A DNA stretch of 64,000 bases from Clostridiales bacterium (GCA_012800735.1 JAAZIU010000028.1:129245-193244), one strand, 5' to 3'; positions 42,405-52,593 are shown, numbered from the stretch's first letter. Numbers and translations: made by a program. The notes: generated by a model from the letters alone, not told the origin.

Positions 42405-43490
42405 ATGAAAAACAAAAAAAGCCCGGTTTTAAAGCGCCTTTCGGCAGGAGCTTTTATGCTGGCGCTTGCGGCGGCTGTTTCGGGGGTCAGCGGCTGCGCC
42501 GGCGTTGCGGTGATCAATCCGCCGGTACCGGTGTCGCTTACCGCCCGCCCTTTCCATACAAGCATGGTGGATGCACAGGTATCCTCCTCTCCCCGGATCG
42601 GAATTCCGGTTGAGCTTGCCATCGCCGACGCGGAAGCCCGCGTTACTGCCGCGCCCGAAACCACAGCCCCCGAGACCGAGCTGAAGGCGACGGAAATACC
42701 CGAAACAACGGAAGCTCCGACTGACAGAGATACTCACTCAACGCAGCAGGAGATTACGCAGTCGAATATCGGAACTGCCGAAACTCAGCCGGCCGTGACC
42801 GAACCGGCTGTCACCGAGCCTTTGCCGGACGCCGAAGTCAAGCCGCCTTATGACTTTTCCGCTCAGGTTCCGCTCAGCCGTACCGTTTACGATGACGATT
42901 ATTTCGCCGACGCCCTTTTTATCGGCGACAGCCGTACCGTCGGCTTACAGCTTTACGGCCGGGTAAAGGCGTATTACTACGCAAAAGTCGCCCTTACCAT
43001 CCGCGGCGTGACAACGCAGAGGATAATCCCGGACGGAGAAGAGAGACTTACCATCGCCGAAACGGTAAAGAAATATCCCCATTCCTTCAAAAAAGTCTAT
43101 ATCTGCTTCGGCCTCAACGAATGCGGCTGGGATATGAGAACTTTCCGCACCACCTACGAGCATGTGCTTGAAACAATCCGCACCGTGCTGCCGGAGGGAA
43201 CTCCGATTTATGTTCAGTCGGTGCTGCCGATAACTTCCGCCGCGGCGAGAAAGTCGCCGTACGGCATCAACAACACAAAGATAAACAACGTAAACGCCGA
43301 ACTCGCCGCAATGTGCCGCGACGGAAAATATTACTACCTCGCGGTTGATGAAGACTTCAAGGACGAAAACGGCGAGCTGAACGCCAAGAGCCCGGACGGC
43401 ATTCATATGGGTTCGGAAGGCGTCAAACAGTGGTTCGCTTATCTTAAGAACCATGTCGTGAACGAGAGTCTCTACGAATGGGGCGAATGA
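42405..43490 (+). CDS. SGNH/GDSL-type hydrolase lipoprotein
   Basis: A 361-residue secreted lipoprotein. From the ATG at 42405 the signal is MKNKKSPVLKRLSAGAFMLA followed by a VSGC lipobox; two longer in-frame starts give acidic N-termini or lie too close to the promoter. A Thr/Glu/Pro-rich linker (about 60-140) leads to the SGNH domain: FIGDSRTVG carries the nucleophile Ser, CFGLNECG the Asn block and DGIHMG the Asp-His pair. Such enzymes remove or transfer acyl groups on cell-surface polymers. It overlaps or abuts the next lipoprotein gene. The acyl substrate is unknown. Confidence 0.83.
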   Translation: MKNKKSPVLKRLSAGAFMLALAAAVSGVSGCAGVAVINPPVPVSLTARPFHTSMVDAQVSSSPRIGIPVELAIADAEARVTAAPETTAPETELKATEIPETTEAPTDRDTHSTQQEITQSNIGTAETQPAVTEPAVTEPLPDAEVKPPYDFSAQVPLSRTVYDDDYFADALFIGDSRTVGLQLYGRVKAYYYAKVALTIRGVTTQRIIPDGEERLTIAETVKKYPHSFKKVYICFGLNECGWDMRTFRTTYEHVLETIRTVLPEGTPIYVQSVLPITSAAARKSPYGINNTKINNVNAELAAMCRDGKYYYLAVDEDFKDENGELNAKSPDGIHMGSEGVKQWFAYLKNHVVNESLYEWGE

Positions 43491-43501
43491 AAGGCTTTGA
43501 A

Positions 43502-44023
43502 ATGCTGAATTTTAAAAAAATCGCCGTCCTGCTGCTTTGCGCGGCATTAGCGGCAGCTATAATTTCCTGCGGCGGGAAGCCGACCGACGAAGAGGCGTCT
43601 GCGGCAAATGCGGTCGAGCTTGACATAAAAAAGACGGCGGAGTCGATAACTTCGGCGACGACATTTTCGGGGGAGATGATAGAACTTCCCGACGACTATA
43701 TCGCCCTAAACTATGACATCGCCGATACGGCGGAGATAGCCGTTTGGTCGTCCGGAGCCGCGACGGCGGAGCAGGTCATCGTAATAAAGACCAAATCCGG
43801 GAAGACGGACGAGGCGAAAACTTCGCTTGACGCATGGCTTTCCGACCAAGCCGCGATTTACGACGATTACGCGCCGGATCAGGCGGTTTTGCTCCGCGCA
43901 GCAACCGTGAAGACAACCGGCGGATATATAATAGCCGTTGTCTCGGCGGATTTATCCGGAGCCGAAGCGGCGATTGAAGCGGCAATAAACGCCGCAGCGG
44001 CAGAGAAAGCCGCAGCGGCATAA
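43502..44023 (+). CDS. DUF4358-like lipoprotein
   Basis: A 173-residue lipoprotein. The ATG at 43502 has AAAGG seven bases upstream and yields MLNFKKIAVLLLCAALAAAI with a SCGG lipobox. ATG codons at 43478 and 43487 overlap the preceding gene and are alternatives. The mature part has the DUF4358 character: ALNYDIADTAEIAVWSSGAA, then VIVIKTKSGKTDEAKTSL and GGYIIAVVSAD. Function is unknown. Its constant neighbour here is the SGNH hydrolase, suggesting joint work on surface polymer modification. It ends with an Ala-rich tail. Confidence 0.75.
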   Translation: MLNFKKIAVLLLCAALAAAIISCGGKPTDEEASAANAVELDIKKTAESITSATTFSGEMIELPDDYIALNYDIADTAEIAVWSSGAATAEQVIVIKTKSGKTDEAKTSLDAWLSDQAAIYDDYAPDQAVLLRAATVKTTGGYIIAVVSADLSGAEAAIEAAINAAAAEKAAAA

Positions 44024-44058
44024 GATGACGCGGCAGAATAACATAAAAAAAGCGATTC

Positions 44059-44138
44059 GTCCGAAACCGAATACGGCAGGCTTAAACCGGCCGGGAAACG
44101 GGCTTTAACGTTCCGTCGGCTTTCGGACTTATTTTTAT
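44059..44138 (+). terminator. Long-stem terminator candidate
   Basis: GTCCGAAA-CCGA (44059-44070) pairs with TCGG-C-TTTCGGAC (44116-44128) around a structured loop and leads into a T-rich run. It separates the lipoprotein pair from lepA. Confidence 0.6.
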
Positions 44139-44208
44139 CTAAAAATTACGGCAACCGCCGAATAAAACATAAGAATAAAACCAAAGAACCCCGATTTTAT
44201 ATTAACAT

Positions 44209-46032
44209 ATGACCGAAAGACAGAAATACATAAGAAATTTCTCGATAATCGCCCACATCGACCACGGCAAATCCACCCTTGCCGACCGTATCCTCGAATA
44301 CACCCGCGCGGTTCCGACCCGCGAGATGGAATCGCAGCTGCTCGACAATATGGATCTTGAGCGGGAGCGGGGAATTACGATAAAGGCGCGCGCCGTCAAC
44401 GTCCATTACGACGCCGAAGACGGAAACACTTACAGCTTCAACTTAATCGACACCCCCGGTCACGTCGACTTCAACTACGAAGTCAACCGTTCTCTCAACG
44501 CCTGCGAGGGCGCGCTTCTCATTGTCGACGCGACGCAGGGGATTGAGGCGCAGACGCTGGCAAACGCCTATCTTGCCGTCGACGCCGGACTTGAGATAGT
44601 TCCCGTTATAAATAAAATTGACCTTTTAGCCGCCGATATCGAAGGGACGCGCAAGGAAATCGAGGACATCATCGGCATCCCCGCCGAAGGCTGTCCCGCC
44701 ATCTCGGCAAAGAACGGCATTAATATCGAAGAGGTGCTGCGCGCCATAGTCGATCACGTTCCGCCGCCGGACGGCGACGAAGACGGCCCGCTCCGCGCCC
44801 TTATCTTCGACTCGCATTACGACTCCTACCGCGGAGTTATCGTATATATCCGGGTGAAGACGGGAAGCGTCAAAGAAGGCGATCTTATCCGCATGATGAA
44901 CTCCGGCGAGGAGTTCGAAGTTCTCGAAGTCGGCGTCATGGCGCCTTTCGGACTGAGAAAGACGGATATACTGCTTGCCGGAGACGTCGGCTACCTGACC
45001 GCTCAGATAAAGGACATCGGCGACACCCGCGTCGGCGATACCGTTACCGGCGTTGAAAATCCCGCGCCGGAACCCTTGCCCGGATTCAAAGAGGCAAAGC
45101 CGATGGTTTATTCCGGCGTCTATCCGGCGGACGGCGCGCGCTACGGCGATCTCAAGGACGCTCTCGAGAAGCTTCAGCTTAACGACGCCGCGCTGCACTA
45201 TGAGCCGGAGAATTCAAACGCCCTCGGCTTCGGCTTCCGCTGCGGCTTTTTAGGGCTGCTCCATATGGAGATTATCCAGCAGCGGCTTGAGAGGGAATTC
45301 AATCTTGACCTGATTACCACCGCGCCGAGCGTTATCTACAAGCTCAAGATGCGCGACGGCAGAGAGATTTCGGTGGACAACCCTGCCGATTATCCCGAAG
45401 AGGACCTTATCGCCGAGGCGGAGGAGCCTATTGTCAAAGCGTCCATTATTACCCCCTCAGAATTCATGGGCACCCTGATGGATATCTGCAAGGAGCGGCG
45501 CGGCAGCTATATCAATATGACATATATCGATCAGAGGCGGGTCGAACTGCATTATGAAATGCCGCTGAACGAGATAGTATACGACTTTTTTGACACATTG
45601 AAGAGCCATTCCAAGGGCTACGCTTCCCTCGACTACGAGCTGCTTGAATACCGCCCGGCTGAGCTTGCGAAGCTTGAGATACTGCTGAACGGCGAAAATG
45701 TCGACGCGCTCAGCTTCATTGTCCATAAAGACAAGGCGTACACCCGCGCCCGCCGCATCTGCGAGAAGCTGCGCGACAATATCCCGCGCACTTTGTTTGA
45801 GATACCGGTTCAGGCGGCGGTCGGCGGACGGATAATCGCCCGCGAGACGGTAAGAGCGCTCCGCAAGGACGTTCTGGCGAAATGCTACGGCGGCGACATC
45901 ACCCGCAAGAAAAAACTGCTGGAAAAGCAGAAGGAAGGCAAGAAGAGGATGCGCAAGCTCGGTTCCGTCGAGGTATCGCCGGAAGCCTTCATCGCGGTTC
46001 TCAAACTCGACGACGACTCCGACAAGCAGTAA
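44209..46032 (+). CDS. lepA: Elongation factor 4 (back-translocating GTPase LepA)
   Basis: A 607-residue translational GTPase. G1 is [14 protein letters not shown] near residue 15, G3 DTPGHVDF and G4 VINKIDLL. LepA-specific C-terminal motifs include [21 protein letters not shown] and [20 protein letters not shown]. Full length. No Shine-Dalgarno sequence is visible before the ATG, and a TATATT lies only a few bases upstream, so translation might be leaderless or weak. It opens a run of seven closely spaced plus-strand genes. Confidence 0.96.
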   Translation: MTERQKYIRNFSIIAHIDHGKSTLADRILEYTRAVPTREMESQLLDNMDLERERGITIKARAVNVHYDAEDGNTYSFNLIDTPGHVDFNYEVNRSLNACEGALLIVDATQGIEAQTLANAYLAVDAGLEIVPVINKIDLLAADIEGTRKEIEDIIGIPAEGCPAISAKNGINIEEVLRAIVDHVPPPDGDEDGPLRALIFDSHYDSYRGVIVYIRVKTGSVKEGDLIRMMNSGEEFEVLEVGVMAPFGLRKTDILLAGDVGYLTAQIKDIGDTRVGDTVTGVENPAPEPLPGFKEAKPMVYSGVYPADGARYGDLKDALEKLQLNDAALHYEPENSNALGFGFRCGFLGLLHMEIIQQRLEREFNLDLITTAPSVIYKLKMRDGREISVDNPADYPEEDLIAEAEEPIVKASIITPSEFMGTLMDICKERRGSYINMTYIDQRRVELHYEMPLNEIVYDFFDTLKSHSKGYASLDYELLEYRPAELAKLEILLNGENVDALSFIVHKDKAYTRARRICEKLRDNIPRTLFEIPVQAAVGGRIIARETVRALRKDVLAKCYGGDITRKKKLLEKQKEGKKRMRKLGSVEVSPEAFIAVLKLDDDSDKQ

Positions 46033-46040
46033 GGTGTGAA

Positions 46041-46823
46041 ATGTTAGCTGTTGATATAGGCAACTCACGGGTGAAAGTAGCCGACTACGCCCCCGACGGC
46101 AGCCGAAGCTTCAAGTCTTCGTTTACTCTGCCGCGTCGCGCGTCGGTTGACGACTGCGCGACGGCTCTGAAGCATTTGTACCTGCTTTACGGCAAATCCC
46201 CATTTATCGACGGAGCGGCGATAAGCTCGGTCGTGCCGACGCTGACGCCATCTTTTTACGGCGCTCTCGAAAAGCATTTCGGAGTCACGCCGCTTGTCAT
46301 CGGCCCCGGTGTAAAAACGGGGCTGAATATACGGGTGGAAAACGCGGCTTCCGTCGGCGCCGACATCGTTATCGGCGCGGTCGGGGCTTTAAGTGAATTT
46401 CGCCCGCCCCTGCTTATTATAAACATGGGCACCGCCACCACCTTTACCGGAATTGATTCCGACGCGATGATGATCGGAGTTTCAATAATGCCGGGGCTTC
46501 TGATGGGACTGGATGCGCTCGCCGAAAAGGCGTCCGAGCTGTCGCCGATAGCTTTGGGGAGAGTCAAATCCCCATTCGGACGCAACACCGTTGAATCGAT
46601 GAATTCCGGCGCGATACTCGGCGCAGCGGGAGCCGTCGACGGCTATATAGATATCGCCGCGGAGGCGCTTGTAAAATCCGGGACTTCCGACGCGGCTGTT
46701 ACCGCCGTACTTACCGGCGGATGCGCGAAATTCGTCGCGCCGTATCTAAAAAACAAAGCGGAATTCCGCGAAAGCCTTTGTCTTGACGGCCTTTGGCGGA
46801 TATGGAAAAATAATCAGAATTAA
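46041..46823 (+). CDS. coaX: Type III pantothenate kinase
   Basis: A 260-residue ASKHA-fold kinase, first enzyme of coenzyme A synthesis. Motifs: AVDIGNSRVKVADY at the N-terminus (phosphate loop), GPGVKTGLNIRVENAASVGAD (pantothenate region), NMGTATTFTGID, GVSIMPGLLMGLDALAEK and TGGCAKFVAPYL. The usual GADR loop reads GADIV, keeping the catalytic Asp. The start at 46041 is set by AAGGTG ten bases upstream and by the family N-terminus. It lies eight bases after lepA. Confidence 0.92.
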   Translation: MLAVDIGNSRVKVADYAPDGSRSFKSSFTLPRRASVDDCATALKHLYLLYGKSPFIDGAAISSVVPTLTPSFYGALEKHFGVTPLVIGPGVKTGLNIRVENAASVGADIVIGAVGALSEFRPPLLIINMGTATTFTGIDSDAMMIGVSIMPGLLMGLDALAEKASELSPIALGRVKSPFGRNTVESMNSGAILGAAGAVDGYIDIAAEALVKSGTSDAAVTAVLTGGCAKFVAPYLKNKAEFRESLCLDGLWRIWKNNQN

Positions 46824-46837
46824 GCGGAGTGAAAACA

Positions 46838-49030
46838 ATGACCGAACGACAACTGAAAAGACTTCACGAGCTTTGCCCGCCGAACCCCAAGCGCTGCCCC
46901 GTCGAATATATGCCCTCCGACTGGCAGGCGTTTATTTTCCGGATGTGGGGACGGCTGACGCCCCGGCGTATCGCCTCCGTTCTCTCGGCGACCGAAGCGG
47001 AGATTATCAAAGCCGCCGAAGATATGGGTCTCGGCGCGCCCGCCTCCGACGCCGACGAGCGGGAATGGATATCAAAGGGTTACATCACGCTTATCCGCGA
47101 CAGCTGGCATCTTGTCGATTACGACCAGATCTGCGAGATCGTCTCGATGACGCCGGACGAGCTGTTTTTCACGATAAAAGAAGACGATTTTCTTCATGTC
47201 AAACTCGGCGGCTTCAAGCCGGACCTGCCGCGGCTCAAAGCAACGCCGCTTTCCCCGGAACAGAAACTGCATACCGCCGAGATAAAGGCGATTTCCGAAT
47301 GCTTTGACGGCAAAGTCGGGGAATACAAAAGCCGTCCGTTTGATTTTTCGAATGTGTATAAACGCCCGGAAACGGCGGCGGATCTTTCCGGCGGAATCCG
47401 ACTTGCCTATTCCTACTGCGCCTTGTACGGTGATGTTTTTACATCAAACGTCGATTACTGCTTCTCGGATGAACTCCTCGCCGCTTACCGCGATTATGGA
47501 GTAAACGGCATCTGGTGTCAGGCGGTATTGTATCGCCTCGCGCCGTATCCTTTCCTCAGCGGGATGGATGACGGCTGGAAGGAGCGGCTTGCCGGTCTTC
47601 GCGCCCTGACGGAAAGACTATCGGGCTACGGCATAAAGCTGTATCTCTATCTTAACGAGCCGCGCGCGCTGCCGTCGTCATATTTCAGCGATGGCGCGCA
47701 TAACGACATCAAGGGGCATACGAGCGGCGGGCTTACAAGCCTCTGCATTTCCTCCGAACCCGTCAAAAAATACCTATACGACACCGCCCGCTTCATCGCA
47801 TCCGAAGCGCCGCTCTTAGGCGGGTTTATGACGATTTCCGGATCGGAAAATCTGACTCACTGTTATTCGCATACCGGAGAACCCGACTGCCCGCGCTGTT
47901 CCCGCCGTCCGAGGGCGGAGGTGACGGCGGAGTGCAACAACCTGCTTTACCGCGGAGCCGCGTCGGTCATCCCGGATTTCAGTTTTATCGCCTGGACATG
48001 GGGCTGGCCGGACGACATGGTCGGGGATATTACAGACAACCTCGACCGGGGGATAATCCTCTCGGAGGTGTCCGAACATCGGGTCGAAAAGGTTATCGGC
48101 GGGATAAAGACTTCCGTTTCCGACTATTCGATCTCCGTCGTCGGTCCCGGCGATCACGCGCTTGCGTCCTGGAAAAAGGCGCGGGAGCTGGGACATCAGG
48201 TCTGCGCGAAAACGCAGCTCAACTGCTGCTGGGAGGAAGGCTCGCTGCCTTTTATTCCGGTGTTTGACACCGTCGCGCTGCATCTTTGCCGGCTGAAAGC
48301 CGCAGGGGTTGAAAATCTCATCCTCGACTGGACGGTCGGCGGATATCCGTCCCCGACTTTCGCGCTCGCTTCGCTCATTATGGGGCAGGAAAATCCGGAG
48401 AGGGAAGCGGTTCTCGCGGAATTTTACGAAAAGTTCTTCCCGGAATCCGAGCGGGAGATAATCAAAGCCGGCGCCGCGCAGCTTTCTGCCGCGTACGACA
48501 ACTGGCCCTTCCATATCGGAGTGCTTTACAACGGTCCTCAGCATATGGGTCCGGCAAATCCGATACACTTAGAGCCGACGGGGCTGTGGGCAACTATGAC
48601 CTGCTGGCCGCATGACTGCCTCGATGCCTGGAGAGCGATATATCCCGAAGAAGTCTTCGAAAATCAGTTAAAGCTGCTCGCTGACGGCTGGGACAAGGGA
48701 GTTGAAACGCTTGGGCAGCTTAAAGGCAGGCAGCTTTCCGGAATGGCCGAAGATGTCCTCGTCTGCGCCGAAGCCGCGGCGGCGATATTCCGTTCGATGT
48801 ATATCCAGACAAGATTTATCCGCCTCCGCGGCGATATTAAGACTAACGGCGAAGAACTTATAAAGCTGCTCGACGCCGAAATGAGCTGCATTTATGAGGC
48901 GGCGGACGCGCAAAGCCGCCATCCCGGCGTCGGGTTTGAATCGACGAACCACTATTTCTTTACCCGACAGTCGCTGAAAGAAGCGGCTATTAGTTGCAAA
49001 TACGCGCAGAAACTGATAAAAAGCCATTAA
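46838..49030 (+). CDS. Large glycoside-hydrolase-like protein of unknown specificity
   Basis: A 730-residue cytoplasmic protein (no signal). The N-terminal 100 residues are helical (LTPRRIASVLSATEAEIIKA). A beta/alpha region from about 185 looks like a TIM barrel: LLAAYRDYGVNGIWCQAVLY, GYGIKLYLYLNEPRALPSSY, and a Cys-rich segment SENLTHCYSHTGEPDCPRCS. A helical C-terminal domain follows (about 560-730). The pattern suggests a GH20-like or unclassified family; the acidic catalytic residues are not certain. The ATG at 46838 is favoured over a GTG three codons earlier by GCGGAG spacing. It follows coaX by 14 bases and precedes an XRE regulator. Confidence 0.6.
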   Translation: MTERQLKRLHELCPPNPKRCPVEYMPSDWQAFIFRMWGRLTPRRIASVLSATEAEIIKAAEDMGLGAPASDADEREWISKGYITLIRDSWHLVDYDQICEIVSMTPDELFFTIKEDDFLHVKLGGFKPDLPRLKATPLSPEQKLHTAEIKAISECFDGKVGEYKSRPFDFSNVYKRPETAADLSGGIRLAYSYCALYGDVFTSNVDYCFSDELLAAYRDYGVNGIWCQAVLYRLAPYPFLSGMDDGWKERLAGLRALTERLSGYGIKLYLYLNEPRALPSSYFSDGAHNDIKGHTSGGLTSLCISSEPVKKYLYDTARFIASEAPLLGGFMTISGSENLTHCYSHTGEPDCPRCSRRPRAEVTAECNNLLYRGAASVIPDFSFIAWTWGWPDDMVGDITDNLDRGIILSEVSEHRVEKVIGGIKTSVSDYSISVVGPGDHALASWKKARELGHQVCAKTQLNCCWEEGSLPFIPVFDTVALHLCRLKAAGVENLILDWTVGGYPSPTFALASLIMGQENPEREAVLAEFYEKFFPESEREIIKAGAAQLSAAYDNWPFHIGVLYNGPQHMGPANPIHLEPTGLWATMTCWPHDCLDAWRAIYPEEVFENQLKLLADGWDKGVETLGQLKGRQLSGMAEDVLVCAEAAAAIFRSMYIQTRFIRLRGDIKTNGEELIKLLDAEMSCIYEAADAQSRHPGVGFESTNHYFFTRQSLKEAAISCKYAQKLIKSH

Positions 49031-49045
49031 AAAGGAGAAACTGAT

Positions 49046-50245
49046 ATGACCATCGGTTCCCGGATCCGCCGGCTGCGGATGGAAAAGGATATGACTCAGA
49101 AGGCGCTCGCCGGATATCTGGGCGTCGGCATTCGGGATGTCGATTTCTGGGAAAAAGACGGCGAGGAACCGCCGCTTGAAATAATCCGCCGGCTGGCAGT
49201 CCGTTTTGAGACTACGACCGACGAGCTGCTCTGCATGGACAGCTTCGAAGACGACAAATACATAAAAAGCGTCACCGCCGAGTTCCGCCGTCTGATATCG
49301 GAGAACCGCGTATCCGACGCGGCTAACGCAATGCGTTCGGCGCTTAAGGCGCACCCGAACAACTGGAATTTCCGCTGCATGCTGATGTACGCGCTATATC
49401 TTGCCTGCGATCAGCCGTCGATGGTGCGGTTTTACGGCTCCGAGATAAGGCAGCTCCACGACTCGATTATCGCCGCCTGTCCCGACGACTCGCTCCGCAC
49501 GACGGCGCGGCGGCTCTACGCCCTCCACCTTGCAAGCGATTTGGGCGATACCGTCGGGGCCGAACAGGAAGCGATGCGGCTGCCCGACCGCTCCGAATCG
49601 CGGCAGAACCTGCTGCCGATGGTCTGCCCGCCGGAAAAGAAGGCGGATTACCTGCGCAGAAACATAGTCTCGACCGCAGTGGAAGCCGTCAGGGATTTGA
49701 ACGACCTTTTTGAAACTACGAAGGGCGACTTGCCTTCTTCGGCGGCTGCCGCCGAAGCGGCGGCGGAAGCGCTCCCGGCGCTTTTGGGCGGTGAATGCGG
49801 TCCTTTATGGTCACAAGTCTGCCGCGCGCGGCTGCGCCTGGCTGAGATATACGGCAGCCGCTCGCAGCTCGATTCGGCGATCGAAGCCTTTTCCGCCGCG
49901 GCTGAAGCGGCGATGGCTTTTGACGCGCTCGATGAAAACCATATCTTCGAAACCCCGACCGCCAAAGGCGTTATGATGAAAAAGAGCGATTACGAAAGCG
50001 CTCCGCTTACCGTCTGGATTCGCGACAAGGTGCTGAAAACGCCGTGGGCATCGTCGCTTGCGTATGACCCGCGGATGACGGATATCTGCACCCGCCTCGG
50101 GCGCGCCGCCTCCTCTGCCGAGACTGCGGCAACGACCGGACCGGAACCGGAAGAACCCTTCGTCTCTTTGACGGCCGACGAAACGGCGGAAGTCGTCCCG
50201 ACAGACCTTTCCCGCCCGTCGGATAAGGCGGAGTCATTGAGTTAA
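49046..50245 (+). CDS. XRE-family regulator with a long helical C-terminal domain
   Basis: A 399-residue protein. Residues 1-60 form a lambda-repressor-type helix-turn-helix (IGSRIRRLRMEKDMTQKALA, then LGVGIRDVDFWEKDGEEPPL). The rest is helical and repeat-like, with TPR-type pairs (AANAMRSALKAHPNNWNFRC and LRTTARRLYALHLASDLG), ending in an acidic Thr-rich tail. The architecture is like Rap/Rgg-style or stress-responsive regulators, whose TPR half binds a peptide or partner, but no peptide gene is seen. It probably controls the neighbouring hydrolase-like or exporter genes. Spacing to both neighbours is about 15 bases. Confidence 0.82.
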   Translation: MTIGSRIRRLRMEKDMTQKALAGYLGVGIRDVDFWEKDGEEPPLEIIRRLAVRFETTTDELLCMDSFEDDKYIKSVTAEFRRLISENRVSDAANAMRSALKAHPNNWNFRCMLMYALYLACDQPSMVRFYGSEIRQLHDSIIAACPDDSLRTTARRLYALHLASDLGDTVGAEQEAMRLPDRSESRQNLLPMVCPPEKKADYLRRNIVSTAVEAVRDLNDLFETTKGDLPSSAAAAEAAAEALPALLGGECGPLWSQVCRARLRLAEIYGSRSQLDSAIEAFSAAAEAAMAFDALDENHIFETPTAKGVMMKKSDYESAPLTVWIRDKVLKTPWASSLAYDPRMTDICTRLGRAASSAETAATTGPEPEEPFVSLTADETAEVVPTDLSRPSDKAESLS

Positions 50246-50259
50246 AAGAAAACACAGCG

Positions 50260-51222
50260 ATGCTTTATGTTAAAAATCTGAAGAAGACATACGGCAATCT
50301 CACCGCCGTAAATGACCTTTCTTTCGATATCCGGAAAGGCGAGATATTCGGTTTGTTGGGCCCGAACGGAGCCGGAAAAACATCCACCATCAACATGATT
50401 ATCGGTCTTTCCCGTCCGACTGCCGGAGAGATTATACTCGACGGCATCGATGTAAAAAAAGAGACGAAAAAGGCGCAGGCGCTAATCGGAGTAGTCCCGG
50501 ACGAAAGTAATCTTTACAACGAAATGGACGGCTTTGACAATCTCTGTTTTTCCGCCGCTCTTTACGGGATGCGCAAAGAAGAAAGAGAGAGGAAAGCCCG
50601 TCAGCTTCTTTCGCGGTTCAAGTTGGACACCGCGGGAAAGCGGCCGTTTAAAGCTTATTCAAAAGGAATGCGCCGCAAGCTGACGATAGCCGCAGCGCTG
50701 ATTCATTCTCCGAAAGTCTTGGTTTTGGACGAGCCGACAACCGGCATTGACGTTGAAAGCTCCCGGCAAATCCGTGAGATGATAGTCGGACTGAAAGAAC
50801 AGGGAACCACCACTCTTTTTACCACACATTACATTGAAGAAGCCGAGCGCATCTGCGACAGGATCGCTTTTATGGCGGAGGGGCAAATTGTTGCGTCAGG
50901 TACTGTCGCCGAGCTGATGGAGAGCATTACCCATAGCCATACCGTTCGTTTTCTCATAAACGGCAAAGCCGAAGAAATGGCCGACGTTTTGCAGTCCCGC
51001 TTTGATGGAGTTGAGGTCAAATCCGAATCGGAAAATTCGCTTGTGATGGTATCTGAGCGTCGTATTCCGTTATTTCCGGTAATCGAGGTTTTTCATGAAA
51101 ATGGGATTGAGGTATACGAAGGAAGAGAAGTTCGCCCTTCGCTCGAAGATGTCTTCGTAAAGCTTACCGGTATTGAGTCCTCGGTTCTGAAAAAGGAAAA
51201 GGAAAAAGGAGGAGGACGATGA
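50260..51222 (+). CDS. ABC transporter ATP-binding protein (exporter type)
   Basis: A 320-residue ATPase of the drug/Nod-type exporter class. Walker A LLGPNGAGKTSTINMIIGLS, signature YSKGMRRKLTIAAALI (SKGM instead of SGGQ, usual for this class), Walker B KVLVLDEPTTGID and the H-loop TTHYIEEAERICD. An extra C-terminal domain (about 225-320) is common for exporters linked to antibiotics or sodium. It overlaps the permease gene by four bases; together they would form a homodimeric ABC-2 exporter. The cargo is unknown. Confidence 0.92.
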   Translation: MLYVKNLKKTYGNLTAVNDLSFDIRKGEIFGLLGPNGAGKTSTINMIIGLSRPTAGEIILDGIDVKKETKKAQALIGVVPDESNLYNEMDGFDNLCFSAALYGMRKEERERKARQLLSRFKLDTAGKRPFKAYSKGMRRKLTIAAALIHSPKVLVLDEPTTGIDVESSRQIREMIVGLKEQGTTTLFTTHYIEEAERICDRIAFMAEGQIVASGTVAELMESITHSHTVRFLINGKAEEMADVLQSRFDGVEVKSESENSLVMVSERRIPLFPVIEVFHENGIEVYEGREVRPSLEDVFVKLTGIESSVLKKEKEKGGGR

Positions 51223-51950
51223 ATAGCCGTATCGCGTTCTGGAATATCCTGAAAAAAGATATCAGGAACTATTATCTGAAACCGCCGAATATCAGCTGGG
51301 GCATCATTTTCCCTCTTTCCTGGACATTGATGCAGCTGATCCGTTCTCCCGGTCAAAATGTTTTGGAGCTGCTTCCCGGTCTGATTTCGATGAGCGTTTT
51401 ATTCGGAACGACTTCAATGCTTGCCGTCACTATTACCTTTGAAAGGAGCGGAAGGGCGTTTGAGCGGCTGCTTCTGGCTCCGATCAGCTTAAACACGATG
51501 GTGCTGGCAAAAATTGCCGGTACTGTCTTGTTCGGTATTTTCAATGCGTTTGTTCCGGTCATATTTGCAAGCTTTTTTGTTGATTTAAGCGCCGTAAACT
51601 GGGGGCTGGCGCTGGCGGCGGTTTTGATGATCGCTATAACTTCGGCGCTGCTGGGGCTGCTGATTGCCGTTTCGGCGGAGCAGGTGTTCGAAGCGCAGAC
51701 CTTTTCAAACTTTTTCCGCTTTCCGATGTTGTTTCTTTGCGGGTTGTTTATTCCGATATCAAAGCTTCCTGTATTTTTGCGGCCGGTTTCCTATTGCCTG
51801 CCGCTCACTTACGGAAACGATATATTAAACGGCGCTTTCCGGGGAGCAAATAATCTCTCTTTGGCTTTGTCATTCGGGGCGCTGCTGGCGTTTCTGGCGG
51901 GGTTGTTTATAATCTGCCGATATAATATCAGCCGCAAGTGGATTTTGTAA
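51219..51950 (+). CDS. ABC-2 type transporter permease
   Basis: A 243-residue membrane subunit with six hydrophobic segments. The late motif FFRFPMLFLCGLFIPISKLP followed by PLTYGNDILNGAFRG is the ABC-2 signature region. It pairs with the preceding ATPase through a four-base gene overlap (GATGA). NodJ-like exporters of this shape carry lipids, polyketides or bacteriocins; nothing nearby tells which. Confidence 0.9.
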   Translation: MNSRIAFWNILKKDIRNYYLKPPNISWGIIFPLSWTLMQLIRSPGQNVLELLPGLISMSVLFGTTSMLAVTITFERSGRAFERLLLAPISLNTMVLAKIAGTVLFGIFNAFVPVIFASFFVDLSAVNWGLALAAVLMIAITSALLGLLIAVSAEQVFEAQTFSNFFRFPMLFLCGLFIPISKLPVFLRPVSYCLPLTYGNDILNGAFRGANNLSLALSFGALLAFLAGLFIICRYNISRKWIL

Positions 51951-51957
51951 TTTATAA

Positions 51958-52575
51958 ATGGAAATAAAGAATAAAGAAAAAGATGGCGCCGACATCTTTC
52001 TCGCGCCCGGCGCGCTGCTCTCGCCGCTGCCCGCGGTGCTCGTCTCCTGCGCCGATGAAAGCGGAAAAACCGACATAGTAACCGTCGCCTGGACGGGGAT
52101 GCTCTGCACCAAGCCGCCGCTTACCTATATCTCGCTTCGGCCGAGCCGGTATTCTTACGGACTTATCCTCGCATCCGGCTGCTTTGTCATCAACCTGCCG
52201 GACGAAAGCATGGCGAGGAAAACCGACTTCTGCGGCATCTATACCGGCAAAAAAGTTGACAAGTTCGCCCGCTGCGGCTTTGAAAAGGGTTACTTTGAGA
52301 ATTTTGCCGCCCCGTATATCAAAGACTGTCCGCTTTCGCTCGCCTGTCTGATGGAAAAGCCGGAGGGAATCGCCAAAAATCCGACGCCGCTCGGAACGCA
52401 TGATATGTTCTGGGCGCGGATCGTAAGCGTTCGGGCAAAATCCGGATTGATTGATAAAAACGGCCGGCTCATGCTTGACAAGGCAAAGCTTATGAGCTAT
52501 TCCCACGGCGAATATTTCGCCGCCGGCCGAAAGCTCGGCCGCTTCGGTTTTTCAACCGACAAAAAGAAGAAATGA
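51958..52575 (+). CDS. Flavin reductase-like (FMN-binding split-barrel) protein
   Basis: A 205-residue soluble protein of the flavin reductase-like domain. The opening SPLPAVLVSCADESGKTDIV, then SLRPSRYSYGLILASGCFVI (a conserved FMN-phosphate contact region) and PLGTHDMFWARIVSV, which is near the FMN face, are typical. It probably binds FMN and transfers electrons from NAD(P)H. No Shine-Dalgarno sequence is visible and the gap to the permease is seven bases, so it is likely translated by coupling. A strong terminator follows. Confidence 0.87.
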   Translation: MEIKNKEKDGADIFLAPGALLSPLPAVLVSCADESGKTDIVTVAWTGMLCTKPPLTYISLRPSRYSYGLILASGCFVINLPDESMARKTDFCGIYTGKKVDKFARCGFEKGYFENFAAPYIKDCPLSLACLMEKPEGIAKNPTPLGTHDMFWARIVSVRAKSGLIDKNGRLMLDKAKLMSYSHGEYFAAGRKLGRFGFSTDKKKK

Positions 52576-52593
52576 TTCGTCAAACGACAAAAA

